Shown piece after piece: positions 9,243 through 17,995 of a stretch of 64,000 nt of DNA. Position 1 is the stretch's first letter, and each line of letters begins with the position of its first letter. The stretch is taken from positions 62,001-126,000 of the forward strand of contig NZ_JBQCKK010000011.1 of the NCBI RefSeq assembly GCF_051967035.1, in the 5' to 3' direction. The DNA comes from Brevibacillus sp051967035 (GTDB lineage Bacteria; Bacillota; Bacilli; Brevibacillales; Brevibacillaceae). The position numbers were made by a program, and so were the translations under genes. The notes under the pieces were generated by a model. It worked only from the letters and a program-made list of their open reading frames with translations. It had not been told where the DNA came from and searched no databases.

Positions 9243-10622
9243 TCAACTGTTGGCCTGCAAGCCGGAGCTACGGGTTTTACCGAAACGGAAATAGTAGAAC
9301 AGGAAAATCAGCGCGTGCAGAGCGGCAAGCACCAGGTAGATATTGCTGTAAACAAAGCCGACCGCGTACGGATTTGCCGGATTCCACTGGGTCGCCGAAC
9401 CAAGGTCGATCACTTTGCTGTAAATGCCCGAAGCAACGCCCATGGAGATGAAGTTGACCATCGAAAAAATCCCCATCCCTACTCCCGCCTGCTCCTTCGC
9501 CAGCGACTGGGAGATCGCGTTTGCCAGCGAGATTTGCATGAACGACTGCCCCACATTGCCAAAGATCAAAAAGAGCGCGATCCCGATGACCACTATGCCC
9601 GTAAAGGTAGAAAGCAGTCCAAAAGAGACCACGAGCAAACCCGACGCCAGAAAAAACAGATACGCGTTCCCTTTCCGGTCTGCGAGCTTCCCGCCCACGC
9701 TGCCGAGAAGCGCGGAGGCAATCGCGGCCGGAACCATCACAAAACCGATCCAGTTTGTCGACAGTCCCTGCACGGACGAAAGCAGCAGCGGGCTGACATA
9801 GTACAGGGCAACCCCCATTCCGTTGATAAGAACCGCAAGCACAAGTCCTGCCGTGTAGCGTTTGTTGACAAAAATTTTCGGCTGCACAAACGGATCGGCA
9901 GCCCGGCGAATCCGCACAATGAACAGCACCAGCGTGAGCAGGCTGCCAAGCAGGAACCACCACGTACCGTTCGTGACTCCGAGAAGCAACAGCGCGACCG
10001 AACCCCCGAGCAGAGCGCCGCCCAGCCAATCAAAAGACCCGCGCGCGAGCGTTTCGTCCTCCGCCAAATATTTGCGGTAAAACGGCAGCGTCGTGAGAAT
10101 CAACAGCGGCACGGCGAACAGCCAGCGCCAATGCGCAAAGCTGACGATGAGCGCCGACAGCACAGGCCCAAGCGCCCCGCCGAGCGCCAGCCCGACGGCC
10201 GTCATGCCGAGGACAGAACCACGCCTCTCTGGCGGGAAGTAGCGGACAGGAATGAGCATCGCCGTAGCCGGAATGGCGGCCGCCCCTGCCGCCTGCAAAA
10301 TCCTGCCGAAAAGCGCCAGCGCAAACGATTGGGATGCCAGCCCGATCAGCGAGCCGACAGCAAACACGAGCAGCCCGAAGGTAAGCAAATTTTTTAGCTT
10401 GTAGCGGTCTGCCAGCTTCCCGTAGGTGACCGTCCCGATTGCGTAGAGCAAGCCGTACGCCGTCGTCAGCCAGCTTACCTCGGAGATCGTCAGGTGAAAC
10501 TCCTTGCTGATTTCCGGCAGGACGATGTTGAACATCAAGCCGCTTATGGAAGAAATCGTCAGGGTGAACATCAAAATGCGCACCAACACCTGCTTGTTTG
10601 CCTCGCTTTGTTCCATAGACAC
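9243..10622 (-). CDS. DHA2-type MFS drug exporter (14 membrane segments)
   Basis: About 460 residues with 14 predicted hydrophobic segments. GKLADRYKLKNLL after helix 2 and GGALGPVLSALI (motif C of exporters) in helix 5 place it in the DHA2 family, with Tet(L)-like features. The GTG at 10622 fits best with the AAGGTGG ribosome site; GTG 10628 is too close. The TetR gene lies directly upstream on the same strand, and an operator copy sits in the gap, so de-repression of this pump by a TetR ligand is likely. Confidence 0.9.
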   Translation of the reverse strand: MSMEQSEANKQVLVRILMFTLTISSISGLMFNIVLPEISKEFHLTISEVSWLTTAYGLLYAIGTVTYGKLADRYKLKNLLTFGLLVFAVGSLIGLASQSFALALFGRILQAAGAAAIPATAMLIPVRYFPPERRGSVLGMTAVGLALGGALGPVLSALIVSFAHWRWLFAVPLLILTTLPFYRKYLAEDETLARGSFDWLGGALLGGSVALLLLGVTNGTWWFLLGSLLTLVLFIVRIRRAADPFVQPKIFVNKRYTAGLVLAVLINGMGVALYYVSPLLLSSVQGLSTNWIGFVMVPAAIASALLGSVGGKLADRKGNAYLFFLASGLLVVSFGLLSTFTGIVVIGIALFLIFGNVGQSFMQISLANAISQSLAKEQAGVGMGIFSMVNFISMGVASGIYSKVIDLGSATQWNPANPYAVGFVYSNIYLVLAALHALIFLFYYFRFGKTRSSGLQANS

Positions 10623-10655
10623 GTCCACTCTCCACCTTTCCCTTGGATTGATTTT

Positions 10656-10678
10656 TGACTGTCAGCGCTGACTGACAG
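10656..10678 (-). promoter_or_regulatory. TetR operator copy 2, before the exporter
   Basis: It contains TGTCAGCGCTGACTGACA (10660-10677), which matches 17 of 18 bases of the copy before the tetR gene. A perfect 12-base palindrome GTCAGCGCTGAC lies inside it. It is placed between the tetR stop and the exporter start. Confidence 0.8.
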
Positions 10679-10694
10679 CTCTTGAATAAAAAAA

Positions 10695-11282
10695 CTAGGG
10701 AGTCAACGCCCTAGCAAACATCTCCACGCTTTCCGCGATAAACGCCTCCAGCGTAACGCCCGAAAAGCTTTCCGACGCATCCAGGTTGTTCATGAAGGCG
10801 CCAAAGTGCATCATCATAAAAGCCGTCGCCTGAACTTCCGGATTGGTTGGCACGATTTTGCCCTTTTTGCCCATCTCCGCGAAGTAATTCGCAAGCCCGG
10901 TCAACAGCTGCCGGGGATGCTTTTGCGTGCGTTCGCGAAAGCCAGGCAGATGCCCCTCGTCTTTGATGCTGATCCAGATCATCTTCCGGTTCCGGTTCAT
11001 CAGCTGATGGTACGTCCGGCTGACCAACAGCAGGTCTTCCCGCAAATCCCACACGAGCTTCTCCGCAAACAGTTTGGTCATCTCCTCCGCGTAATGGAAG
11101 TGGTCAAAGGCGCTCTCCAGCAGATTGCGTTTGCTGCCGAACTGGCGGAACAGCGTCTTTTCACTCAAGCCTGCGGCTGTCGCGATTTCTTGCGTCGTGA
11201 CCCCGTTGTAGCCTTTTTCCGCGATGAGATCAATGGCTGCGGCCATCAGTCGTTCCCTGCTGCTCTGATAATTGCTGTCCAT
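10695..11282 (-). CDS. TetR-family repressor of the adjacent exporter
   Basis: The protein has 195 residues. The N-terminal HTH (AATAGL motif, EIATAAGLSEKTLFRQFGSK) covers residues about 20-55. The rest is a helical ligand domain. The ATG at 11282 has GAGGGGAAGC in front and is preferred over the one at 11294, which would lie inside the ribosome site. Matching operators in front of this gene and of the exporter indicate autoregulation together with control of the pump. The inducer is unknown. Confidence 0.92.
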   Translation of the reverse strand: MDSNYQSSRERLMAAAIDLIAEKGYNGVTTQEIATAAGLSEKTLFRQFGSKRNLLESAFDHFHYAEEMTKLFAEKLVWDLREDLLLVSRTYHQLMNRNRKMIWISIKDEGHLPGFRERTQKHPRQLLTGLANYFAEMGKKGKIVPTNPEVQATAFMMMHFGAFMNNLDASESFSGVTLEAFIAESVEMFARALTP

Positions 11283-11307
11283 GCTTCCCCTCATTCCCCG
11301 AAATGAT

Positions 11308-11325
11308 TGTCAGTGCTGACTGACA
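11308..11325 (-). promoter_or_regulatory. TetR operator copy 1, before tetR
   Basis: TGTCAGTGCTGACTGACA lies directly downstream of the -10 box of the tetR promoter, where a bound repressor would block initiation. Its near-identical twin is at 10660-10677. Confidence 0.82.
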
Positions 11326-11330
11326 TTCAT

Positions 11331-11357
11331 CTTATATCACTTTCCAGATGATGTCAA
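11331..11357 (-). promoter_or_regulatory. tetR promoter
   Basis: On the minus strand a perfect TTGACA (11357-11352) is followed by TATAAG (11336-11331) after 15 bases. Shifting the -10 to TAAGAT gives a 17-base spacer. The operator follows immediately. Confidence 0.6.
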
Positions 11358-11371
11358 TCGCTTTGCAAGAA

Positions 11372-11418
11372 AAAGGCACCCCTCCCTGTCCGCCACACGG
11401 CGGCATGGAAGGATGCCT
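11372..11418 (-). terminator. Intrinsic terminator of the old yellow enzyme gene
   Basis: On the minus strand, AGGCATCCTTCCATGCCGCC pairs with the sequence ending in GGGGTGCCT around a GTGT loop, with three mismatches, and TTTTTC follows. Confidence 0.75.
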
Positions 11419-11442
11419 CTGATCCTTTCCCCGTTCATTCGA

Positions 11443-12471
11443 TCAGAACGCGCGCGCATACTGCCGTGGCGGCTGGGCTTCTTCAGCCGACAGCGCGTGG
11501 ATTGCATGCAGCGCCCAGTACGGATCACGCAGCATGCCGCGGCCTACTGCGACCAGATCCGTGTCGCCGTTGCCAATCACTGCTTCTGCCAGCTTCGGAT
11601 CGTCGAGGTTCCCTACCGCGATGACCGGAACATCGAGCGCCTGCTTGATCGCCCGGGCAAACGGAACCTGATAGCCGGGGTGGATGCCCGGACGTCCTCC
11701 AGAGCCGATCGGCCCCTCTCCGCCGCTCGACAGATGGAAAATGTCCACGCCTGCCTCCTTGTATCTGCGGCACAGCTCTGTGCTGTAGTCCAGGCCGTAT
11801 CCGCCATCCACGTATTCCACGGCAGAGATGCGCATGATGAGCGGCATGTCTGCGGGAATCACCTCTTTGATCGCGGCAATGACTTCCACGCCAAATAAAG
11901 CTTTGTCGCGTCCGTATTCATCTTCCCGCACGTTCGTTAATGGGGAGTGGAACTGGTGGATCAAGTATCCGTGAGCGCCGTGAATCTCGATCGTGTCCAT
12001 GCCTGCTTCCACCGCGCGTCTTGCCGCTTCGCGAAACTTGACGACCATCGCTTTGACTTCCTCTGTCGTCAGTGCCCGCGGCGTTTTGTAGCGGGAGCCT
12101 GGAAACGCAATCGCGGATGCGGACACGGGCACTTCCGCATCTTCCGCTTTGCGGCCGGCATGCCCGATTTGAATGCCGATTTTCGCGCCGTACTTGTGAA
12201 CCTCGGAGACGATTCGCTTGTACGCCGGGATCTGCTCGTCAGACCACAGCCCGAGGTCGTAATTGGAAATACGACCGTCCGGCTCCACGTCTGTCATCTC
12301 TACAATGATAAGGCCCGTGCCTCCTACTGCGCGGGACACGTAATGAACGAAATGCCAGTCTGTCGGCGTGCCATCCTGCGCTTCCACAGAGTATTGGCAC
12401 ATCGGCGGCATGACCACGCGATTTTTCAAGGTCAATCCTTTGAATTGAAACGGGGTAGACAACAAGGCCAT
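11443..12471 (-). CDS. namA: NADPH dehydrogenase, YqjM-type old yellow enzyme
   Basis: The protein has 342 residues, the normal length. It is an FMN-dependent ene-reductase that reduces activated C=C bonds of electrophiles with NADPH. MPPMCQYS places the thermophilic-like class redox Cys at 25 and Tyr at 27. HGAHGYLIHQF provides the substrate-binding histidines, and the C-terminal AVGRGMLRDPYW block binds FMN phosphate. The ATG at 12471 has AAGGAG eight bases upstream; the in-frame GTG at 12480 has no room for a ribosome site. It has its own terminator and stands alone. Confidence 0.95.
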   Translation of the reverse strand: MALLSTPFQFKGLTLKNRVVMPPMCQYSVEAQDGTPTDWHFVHYVSRAVGGTGLIIVEMTDVEPDGRISNYDLGLWSDEQIPAYKRIVSEVHKYGAKIGIQIGHAGRKAEDAEVPVSASAIAFPGSRYKTPRALTTEEVKAMVVKFREAARRAVEAGMDTIEIHGAHGYLIHQFHSPLTNVREDEYGRDKALFGVEVIAAIKEVIPADMPLIMRISAVEYVDGGYGLDYSTELCRRYKEAGVDIFHLSSGGEGPIGSGGRPGIHPGYQVPFARAIKQALDVPVIAVGNLDDPKLAEAVIGNGDTDLVAVGRGMLRDPYWALHAIHALSAEEAQPPRQYARAF

Positions 12472-12582
12472 TTGTTCCACTCCTTACTTTTTTTCATTAT
12501 CATGCCAAAAGTTAGCGTAGTCTGCAATCCCTTGGCTGCACTTTGGAAATTTTCCTGTCGTTGGAAAATGGATCGCAGGAAC

Positions 12583-12616
12583 AAAAAAAGCCACCCGCAA
12601 AAACGGATAGCTTTTC
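12583..12616 (-). terminator. Intrinsic terminator of citrate synthase
   Basis: On the minus strand AAAAGCTATCCG pairs with CGGGTGGCTTTT around a T-rich loop, followed by TTTTTTGTTCC. The stem has two mismatches. Confidence 0.65.
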
Positions 12617-12643
12617 TCCCTACTAAAAGACAAAACGCCCTTT

Positions 12644-13750
12644 TTATGATTCCGGCATCGTGCCGATGTAATTCGATTGCGGACGGATGATCCGGTTTTT
12701 CGCAGCTTGCTCCAAAATATGAGCGCTCCAGCCGACCACGCGGCTCACGGCGAAGGTCGGCGTGAACAGGTTGTCGTCCAGCCCTACCGCACGCATCACG
12801 GCTGCGGCAAAAAACTCTACGTTTGTGTTCAGCTTGCGGCCTGGCTTGTATTCCTCCAGAAGCTGCAAGCCTACCTTTTCCACGTGTGTCGCCAGGTCAA
12901 ACCACGGATCGTTGGCCGACAGCTCGGAAGCGACGACGCGCAATGCCGTTGCCCGCGGGTCGACCGTTTTGTAGACGCGATGTCCGAAGCCCATCAGGCG
13001 GCCGCCGTTTTCCAGCTTGTTGCGCAGCCACGGCTCTGCGTTTTCCTTCGTGCCAATCGCTTCGATCATCTCCGTCACTTCGGATGGTGCTCCTCCGTGC
13101 AGCGGACCTTTCAAGGTGCCGATGGCAGCCGTTACCGCAGAAATCAAGTCAGACTCGGTAGAGCTGACGACGCGTCCTGCGAAGGTGGAGGCATTCATGC
13201 CGTGCTCCTGCGTCAAAATCAGATACGCATCCAGCGCCCGCACATGGGCAGGATTCGGCTTCTCGCCTTTTAGCATATACAGGTAGTTTGCCGTATGGTC
13301 AAGCTCCGGATTCGGGTCAAGCGGCTGGCGGCCTTCCAGGCAAGCGAAGCGATACGCGACGATCGTAGGCATTTTCGCAACCAGGGAAATGACCTCCTCT
13401 ATGGTTGGCGGGAAGCCGTGGGAGGAGCTGCCCAGAGCGGACACTCCGGTACGCAGCACACTCATCATATCGACATCTGCCGGAATCAGCTTCAGGATTT
13501 CTTTGACAGGCGTAGGCAGTTCGCGGTTTGCTTTGAGTGTATTCTTGAATGCCACAAGCTCCTGCTCGCTTGGCAAGTGTCCGAACCAGAGCAGGTGAGC
13601 AACTTCTTCAAAGGTGTGATGAATAGCGAGATCGCGTGCCCAATGCCCGCGGTATACCAACAGACCGTTGATGCCATCGACCAGGCTCAGGTCTGTTTCT
13701 GCTACGGCGATTCCTTCCAAACCAATGGCCAACGGATGTTGCTTTGTCAT
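12644..13750 (-). CDS. citA: Citrate synthase, CitA-like
   Basis: The protein has 368 residues, the length of Bacillus CitA and CitZ (type I dimer). It condenses acetyl-CoA and oxaloacetate in the cytosol. Catalytic blocks visible are GPLHGGAPSEV, MGFGHRVYKTVDPRA and the C-terminal AVSRVVGWSAHILEQ. The ATG at 13750 has AAAAGGGAG at good spacing; the frame's GTG at 13759 does not. A CitR-like LysR gene lies upstream on the same strand. In B. subtilis citR and citA are divergent (established knowledge), so the arrangement differs here. Confidence 0.93.
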   Translation of the reverse strand: MTKQHPLAIGLEGIAVAETDLSLVDGINGLLVYRGHWARDLAIHHTFEEVAHLLWFGHLPSEQELVAFKNTLKANRELPTPVKEILKLIPADVDMMSVLRTGVSALGSSSHGFPPTIEEVISLVAKMPTIVAYRFACLEGRQPLDPNPELDHTANYLYMLKGEKPNPAHVRALDAYLILTQEHGMNASTFAGRVVSSTESDLISAVTAAIGTLKGPLHGGAPSEVTEMIEAIGTKENAEPWLRNKLENGGRLMGFGHRVYKTVDPRATALRVVASELSANDPWFDLATHVEKVGLQLLEEYKPGRKLNTNVEFFAAAVMRAVGLDDNLFTPTFAVSRVVGWSAHILEQAAKNRIIRPQSNYIGTMPES

Positions 13751-13871
13751 GATCGCCACTCCCTTTTCCTCTCTTTTCCTTCAGTATATCGATTATCATT
13801 CTGAAAGGGAAATAGAATAAAAACCCGCTATTAATCACATTTCGTAATTATTCGGGATAGAGGCAGCCTGG

Positions 13872-14786
13872 CTACCCCTTGCCTCCCTGCATGACCGGGG
13901 GCATCGGCGGATACAGCGCCTGCAAAATCTCCATGAAGTGCCGGGCAGGCTCGCTCATGCCGGCTTTGGGCACGAGCAGGTAGGAGGCGACCGTGGGCAA
14001 TGCGAGTCCGGGCGTGGGCAGTTCGATAAAACGATTTTCGAACAACTCCCGACTCACTGCCGACCGAGGCAAAAACGAGACACCCAGCCCGTCTTCAATG
14101 AAACGCTTGGTAATGTCCACCTGCGAGACAGCCATCGTGCGCAAGGCAAGCCCCCTCTGGCGCAAATGCAAAAGCAGCTCGTCCCAATATCCCGGATGAT
14201 TGTGGGTCAACAAACGGTTGGACTGTACCTCCTGCTCCCAATCGGGCAACGGCGCGTCCATGTCCCCGCCGTTGTGCGGGACCGCAAATACGACCGGGTC
14301 CTCGTACAGCAGATACGTGTCCAGTTGGAACAATCCGGGCATCATCCGGGTCAGCCCGAGATCCACCTGTCCGCTCTGTACCAGCGGGCCGATTTCGACG
14401 GAGTCGGCGATTTTGATCGAGATGTCCACATCGGGATACTGCTTGGTAAAACGATGGAGCAAATGGGAGAAGCGGGCGCGGGCAATGATTGGCGAGACAG
14501 CCACCCGAAGCTTCTCCCGATACCCTTGGCGCCACGCCTGCAAATCCTCCATGCTGTGGTGCCACTGCTGCAAAAGTCCTTTTGCATGCGGCAGATAGTG
14601 CTTGCCTGCTGCCGTCAGCCGAACGCGTTTCCCGACTCGCTCAAACAGCTTGATCCCCAGCTCCCTTTCCAGTTGCCGGATATGCTGACTGACAGTGGGC
14701 TGCGCAATAAACAACGCCTCAGCCGTCTGATGAAAATTTTCGGTTGCAGCCGCCACCAGAAATGTTTGCAGCACGCGAAAGTCCAC
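13872..14786 (-). CDS. LysR-family regulator, CitR-like
   Basis: The protein has 304 residues. The N-terminal winged HTH (residues 1-60, FHQTAEALFIAQPTVSQHIRQLERELG) is followed by the LysR coinducer-binding domain. The GTG at 14786 is preceded by ATAGGAGGAGATC and gives the usual DFRVLQTF N-terminus; the longer frame to 14840 has no ribosome site. Its place just upstream of citrate synthase and its N-terminal resemblance to CitR suggest it controls citA. I did not find a convincing operator in the 120-base gap. Confidence 0.88.
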   Translation of the reverse strand: MDFRVLQTFLVAAATENFHQTAEALFIAQPTVSQHIRQLERELGIKLFERVGKRVRLTAAGKHYLPHAKGLLQQWHHSMEDLQAWRQGYREKLRVAVSPIIARARFSHLLHRFTKQYPDVDISIKIADSVEIGPLVQSGQVDLGLTRMMPGLFQLDTYLLYEDPVVFAVPHNGGDMDAPLPDWEQEVQSNRLLTHNHPGYWDELLLHLRQRGLALRTMAVSQVDITKRFIEDGLGVSFLPRSAVSRELFENRFIELPTPGLALPTVASYLLVPKAGMSEPARHFMEILQALYPPMPPVMQGGKG

Positions 14787-14964
14787 ACGATCTCCTCCTA
14801 TCCATCCCTTTCCCCCTGCTATTGGGTCATTTCTCCTCATTTTTGAAATATTTTACTGGAAATCTCTTCCCTCCATCCTCCTTATGGTACAATACAAAAT
14901 CGAGTGCGAAAAACCCATTTGCCAATTCGCACGCCAAAGAGAGAGGGACAAAGGGGAGGAACTC

Positions 14965-16611
14965 ATGGAATCCACAACAAACGTGAAGCCGCCACGCAAA
15001 AGCCTGAAAAAGCCGCTATGGATTGCCGGAGCGGCTGCTGTCGTCATCTTGGGCGGATTCGGAACAGCCTACGCCAAGTTCGACTTGTTCAAAAGCGCGA
15101 AAACCATCTACCTGCAATCCGAGGCAGAGAGCATGCTACAGTTCTCATCGGACGTCGCCAAGGCTTATGAGGAATACGAAGACTACATGAAGCCTTACCT
15201 GGAGAAGCCTGTCCATTCTACGACCGAGCTGTCTGACATCACAGTAGAGGCTGCAATCCCCGACCCGCAAGTCCAAAAGGTACTCGAACTGTTGAAAAAT
15301 GCCAAAATCGTCATGCAAAGCAACATGGACGAGCAGAAACATCAACAGCAAGGCAACTTCGAAGTCCAGCTCAAGGACAAGAAGCTGGCTACCCTTGAAT
15401 ATTTTCTCAACGACACACAATTCGGTTTCCGCCTGCCTGCGTTTTACTCCAAATACGGTTACATGGACTTGAAAGACCGCGATGCGCTCAACCAAAAGTT
15501 CGGCCAAGAGCTGCCGAAGCGTTTTCTCACCTATCGTGACCTGATCGCCGCTGTCCGCATTAGCCAGGATGAAGTGAGAAGCACGCTTGCGCCTTACGCG
15601 ATGCTGTACGCAGACTCGATCAAGGACAGCCAGGTGACCATCACCAAGGATGCGTCCTTCTCTGCGGAAGGTTTTACGGAAAGCGCGCGCGAGATCACGG
15701 TAACCTTTACCGATGAAGAAGCGAAAGCGCTCGCGACGAAGCTTGCGGAAAAGGCGAAAGCGGACCAGAAGCTGTTTGACTTGTTCTACACCCGCTACCA
15801 AAATGTTGCGACATTGCTGGCAGATAGCGGCTATGCCATAGAGGAAGTTTCCAAGGAAGAATCCCGGAAAATCTACGAGCAAGGCTTCGACGACTTGCTG
15901 AAGGACATTCGCGACACCACCACGACAAGCAAGCAGCAGTTGAAAATGACCATGCTCGTAGACAGCGATCACCGAATCCTGTCCCGCAAGCTGCTGTTTG
16001 CCGAAGCAGACGCCAAAGACGAGCAGCTGTTCTTTAGCGGCATCGCTTACCAAAAAGGCGCGGACAGCTTCTATCGCTACTCCCTCCACAATCCGGAGGA
16101 CCCGAAAAACGGCGAGCTGTCCTACACGTACAAAGCGACCGAGCAAAACGGCAAAACAAACGGCAAGCTGAGCGTGTTGGTAAAAAACAGCGAGCAGCCG
16201 GCTCTCGATCTGGCAACCACGTTCGAACAGGTGAAGGAAGGACAAAAACGAACCGACACGTACCATTTCGCCCTTGTCCTGGCGGATGAATACTCCGAGC
16301 CTGTTGCTTTGAACGGGAACGTCACCGTATCCGAGACGACCACAGACAGCGGGCGCGATTCCGATAGCAGTGTGAAAATCACCTTCGACAATCCGACTCC
16401 TGACATGCCAAAAGGATTCAGCCTGAAAGTGAAGTCCAAGCAAGAATTCGGAAAAGCGCTGGAAATCCCGGCGATGACGGCCGACAATGCCATTAACCTC
16501 GCAACCCTCACTGACGAACAAATGATGGAAATTCAGCGGGAGGCAGAAGCCGGGGCACAAAAATTTTTGGCGGAAAATGCCGAGTGGATACAGCCCTTCT
16601 TGATGCCGTAA
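14965..16611 (+). CDS. Membrane-anchored extracellular protein of unknown function
   Basis: The protein has 548 residues. A basic start (PPRKSLKKPLWIAG) and one hydrophobic segment at about residues 18-38 anchor a large outside domain rich in charged and Thr residues. I do not recognise a catalytic motif. DUF6583-like proteins of Brevibacillus and Paenibacillus have this general build, but I cannot confirm membership. The ATG at 14965 follows AAAGGGGAGGAACTC; the frame could extend to 14884 without a ribosome site. A TACAAT at 14889-14894 may be its -10 box. It is monocistronic with a strong terminator. Confidence 0.82.
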   Translation: MESTTNVKPPRKSLKKPLWIAGAAAVVILGGFGTAYAKFDLFKSAKTIYLQSEAESMLQFSSDVAKAYEEYEDYMKPYLEKPVHSTTELSDITVEAAIPDPQVQKVLELLKNAKIVMQSNMDEQKHQQQGNFEVQLKDKKLATLEYFLNDTQFGFRLPAFYSKYGYMDLKDRDALNQKFGQELPKRFLTYRDLIAAVRISQDEVRSTLAPYAMLYADSIKDSQVTITKDASFSAEGFTESAREITVTFTDEEAKALATKLAEKAKADQKLFDLFYTRYQNVATLLADSGYAIEEVSKEESRKIYEQGFDDLLKDIRDTTTTSKQQLKMTMLVDSDHRILSRKLLFAEADAKDEQLFFSGIAYQKGADSFYRYSLHNPEDPKNGELSYTYKATEQNGKTNGKLSVLVKNSEQPALDLATTFEQVKEGQKRTDTYHFALVLADEYSEPVALNGNVTVSETTTDSGRDSDSSVKITFDNPTPDMPKGFSLKVKSKQEFGKALEIPAMTADNAINLATLTDEQMMEIQREAEAGAQKFLAENAEWIQPFLMP

Positions 16612-16628
16612 GCATCGTCCTTGCCTAC

Positions 16629-16667
16629 AACAAAGAACCCTGCCTTGTGGACAGGGTTCTTTGTTTT
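16629..16667 (+). terminator. Bidirectional intrinsic terminator
   Basis: AACAAAGAACCCTG pairs perfectly with CAGGGTTCTTTGTT and TT follows. It lies between two convergent genes and overlaps the stop codon of the minus-strand gene. Confidence 0.85.
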
Positions 16668-17100
16668 ACCGATATCCCGTGTAAATAATGAATCCGATCG
16701 CTGCGTAAAAGACGAGCCGATCTACCGTGCGATAAAGCGTCTTCGGCAGACGCAGGCCGATCCATCCTGTTCGCAGCGGCCAAAAAAGCTGGATGCGCCC
16801 GACCAGCATATCGCTGACCAGATGCGACAGCAGCCCCCAGAGAGCAGCCCAGCCCGCTGGCGTATCGCCCCAGAAAAGGGCTGGCAGCAGCAGGATGACC
16901 CAGGAATGGGTGATCGTCCGGTGGCCCAGCCCTCTTTGCAGCATTTTCGAGATAGGCCCAAGAAGATGTCCCAGCTTGCTTCGCGCCTGGTCGATATCCG
17001 GCACCAGCGCCATTGTTGCTCCGATCACGCTGCCCTCCCAGGACGGGTATGCCCCGTAGCCTGCGATTGCGCCCAGGAGCATGTGTGTCTTCCACGTCAT
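16666..17100 (-). CDS. YdjM-like integral membrane metal-dependent hydrolase
   Basis: The protein has 144 residues and three to four hydrophobic segments. It carries the YdjM family signature: an early MTWKTHMLLGA histidine, PDIDQ, and GHRTITHSW. The frame runs upstream to 17358, but I chose the ATG at 17100, where homology begins and where GGTGTGAAA sits as a modest ribosome site. A stem-loop in the leader covers that site (see 17108-17160). The biochemical role of this family is not settled. Confidence 0.82.
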   Translation of the reverse strand: MTWKTHMLLGAIAGYGAYPSWEGSVIGATMALVPDIDQARSKLGHLLGPISKMLQRGLGHRTITHSWVILLLPALFWGDTPAGWAALWGLLSHLVSDMLVGRIQLFWPLRTGWIGLRLPKTLYRTVDRLVFYAAIGFIIYTGYR

Positions 17101-17107
17101 TGGTTGT

Positions 17108-17160
17108 TTCACACCGACTTTCCCAGATGTTCTCGTTCGCTTTTGCTCAGTTGGTGTGAA
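17108..17160 (-). repeat. Leader inverted repeat overlapping the ribosome site
   Basis: On the minus strand TTCACACCAAC (17160-17150) can pair with GTCGGTGTGAA (17118-17108), eleven pairs including one G-U, around a 31-base loop. The 3' arm holds the likely ribosome site and ends seven bases before the ATG. A second small palindrome GAAGAG-TAGT-CTCTTC (17158-17173) abuts it. Confidence 0.5.
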
Positions 17161-17311
17161 GAGTAGTCTCTTCCCCATCGTTTGTCGCTGAACTTTTATC
17201 TTAGCGCATTTCCCGCATCTGGGACAGACCCGACAGCCATCCAGGCTGCTTTTCTTGCTCTTTTGTTTCCTCACGCCTTGAAGCTTTGCCGCACGACTGC
17301 GTTTGGCCCAA

Positions 17312-17345
17312 AAGAAAAAGCACCCGCGGCGCAGTCCGTGGATGC
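17312..17345 (-). terminator. Intrinsic terminator of clpP
   Basis: On the minus strand GCATCCACGG pairs with CCGCGGGTGC (one mismatch) around a six-base loop, and CTTTTTCTTTT continues the run. Confidence 0.75.
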
Positions 17346-17373
17346 CTGACGAAACCATCTATTCTTCCTGGTG

Positions 17374-17955
17374 CTATCGTTTTTCGATTACTTGATCGAT
17401 CAAGCCATAGTCAAGCGCTTCGGCTGCCGACATGAAGTAATCCCGGTCGGCATCCTTTTCGATCTTCTCGACTGGTTTGCCGGTACGCTCCGCGATTATC
17501 GAATAGAGCATGCTACGATGCCTGAGGATTCGTTCTGCGGCGATCTGGATATCGCTCGCCTGCCCTTGGCTGCCGCCCCAAGGCTGATGAATCATGACTT
17601 CCGCATTCGGCAGGGCGTAGCGCTTGCCCGGCGCTCCCGCCACCAAGAGCATCGCGCCCATGGAGGCCGCCATTCCCGTGCAAATCGTAGATACGTCCGG
17701 GGCGACGAACTGCATCGTGTCGATGATCGCCATTCCCGCTGTCACAGAGCCGCCAGGTGAGTTGATGTACAGATGAATATCTTTTTTCGGATCTTCCGCC
17801 GAAAGGAACAACAGCTGGGCCACAACCGCATTCGCCACCTGGTCGTCAATGGCGCTGCCCACAAAAATGATGCGGTCCTTTAGCAAGCGGGAGTAAATAT
17901 CGTACGACCGCTCTCCATAACTCGTCTGCTCGACCACTACCGGAATCAGATTCAT
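17374..17955 (-). CDS. clpP: ATP-dependent Clp protease proteolytic subunit
   Basis: The protein has 193 residues, standard for ClpP. The catalytic triad is visible: Ser in GMAASMGA (about residue 98), His in MIHQPWGG (about 123), and an Asp in the KDADRDYFM region (about 172). It forms the double-heptamer peptidase chamber used with ClpX or ClpC. The ATG follows AGGAGGGTTTTG. No CtsR-type box was evident upstream. It is monocistronic with its own terminator. Many Brevibacillus-type genomes carry more than one clpP, so this may be a paralogue. Confidence 0.95.
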   Translation of the reverse strand: MNLIPVVVEQTSYGERSYDIYSRLLKDRIIFVGSAIDDQVANAVVAQLLFLSAEDPKKDIHLYINSPGGSVTAGMAIIDTMQFVAPDVSTICTGMAASMGAMLLVAGAPGKRYALPNAEVMIHQPWGGSQGQASDIQIAAERILRHRSMLYSIIAERTGKPVEKIEKDADRDYFMSAAEALDYGLIDQVIEKR

Positions 17956-17995
17956 GCAAAACCCTCCTTTATCATTTGTTTACGGATGGAACGGA

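Noticed and set aside
13760..13871. LysR operator before citrate synthase
   Set aside because: The AT-rich gap has TTAAT and ATTA pieces but no convincing T-N11-A palindrome, so I did not list an operator.
15145..16560. 471-codon frame on the minus strand over the membrane-anchored protein
   Set aside because: Shadow of the plus-strand gene, which has a ribosome site, a membrane anchor and a terminator.
17101..17358. N-terminal extension of the YdjM-like gene with a CxxCxxC cluster (CRVCPRCGKC)
   Set aside because: It overlaps the clpP terminator, lacks a ribosome site, and family homology starts at the ATG at 17100. The cysteine cluster is probably chance.
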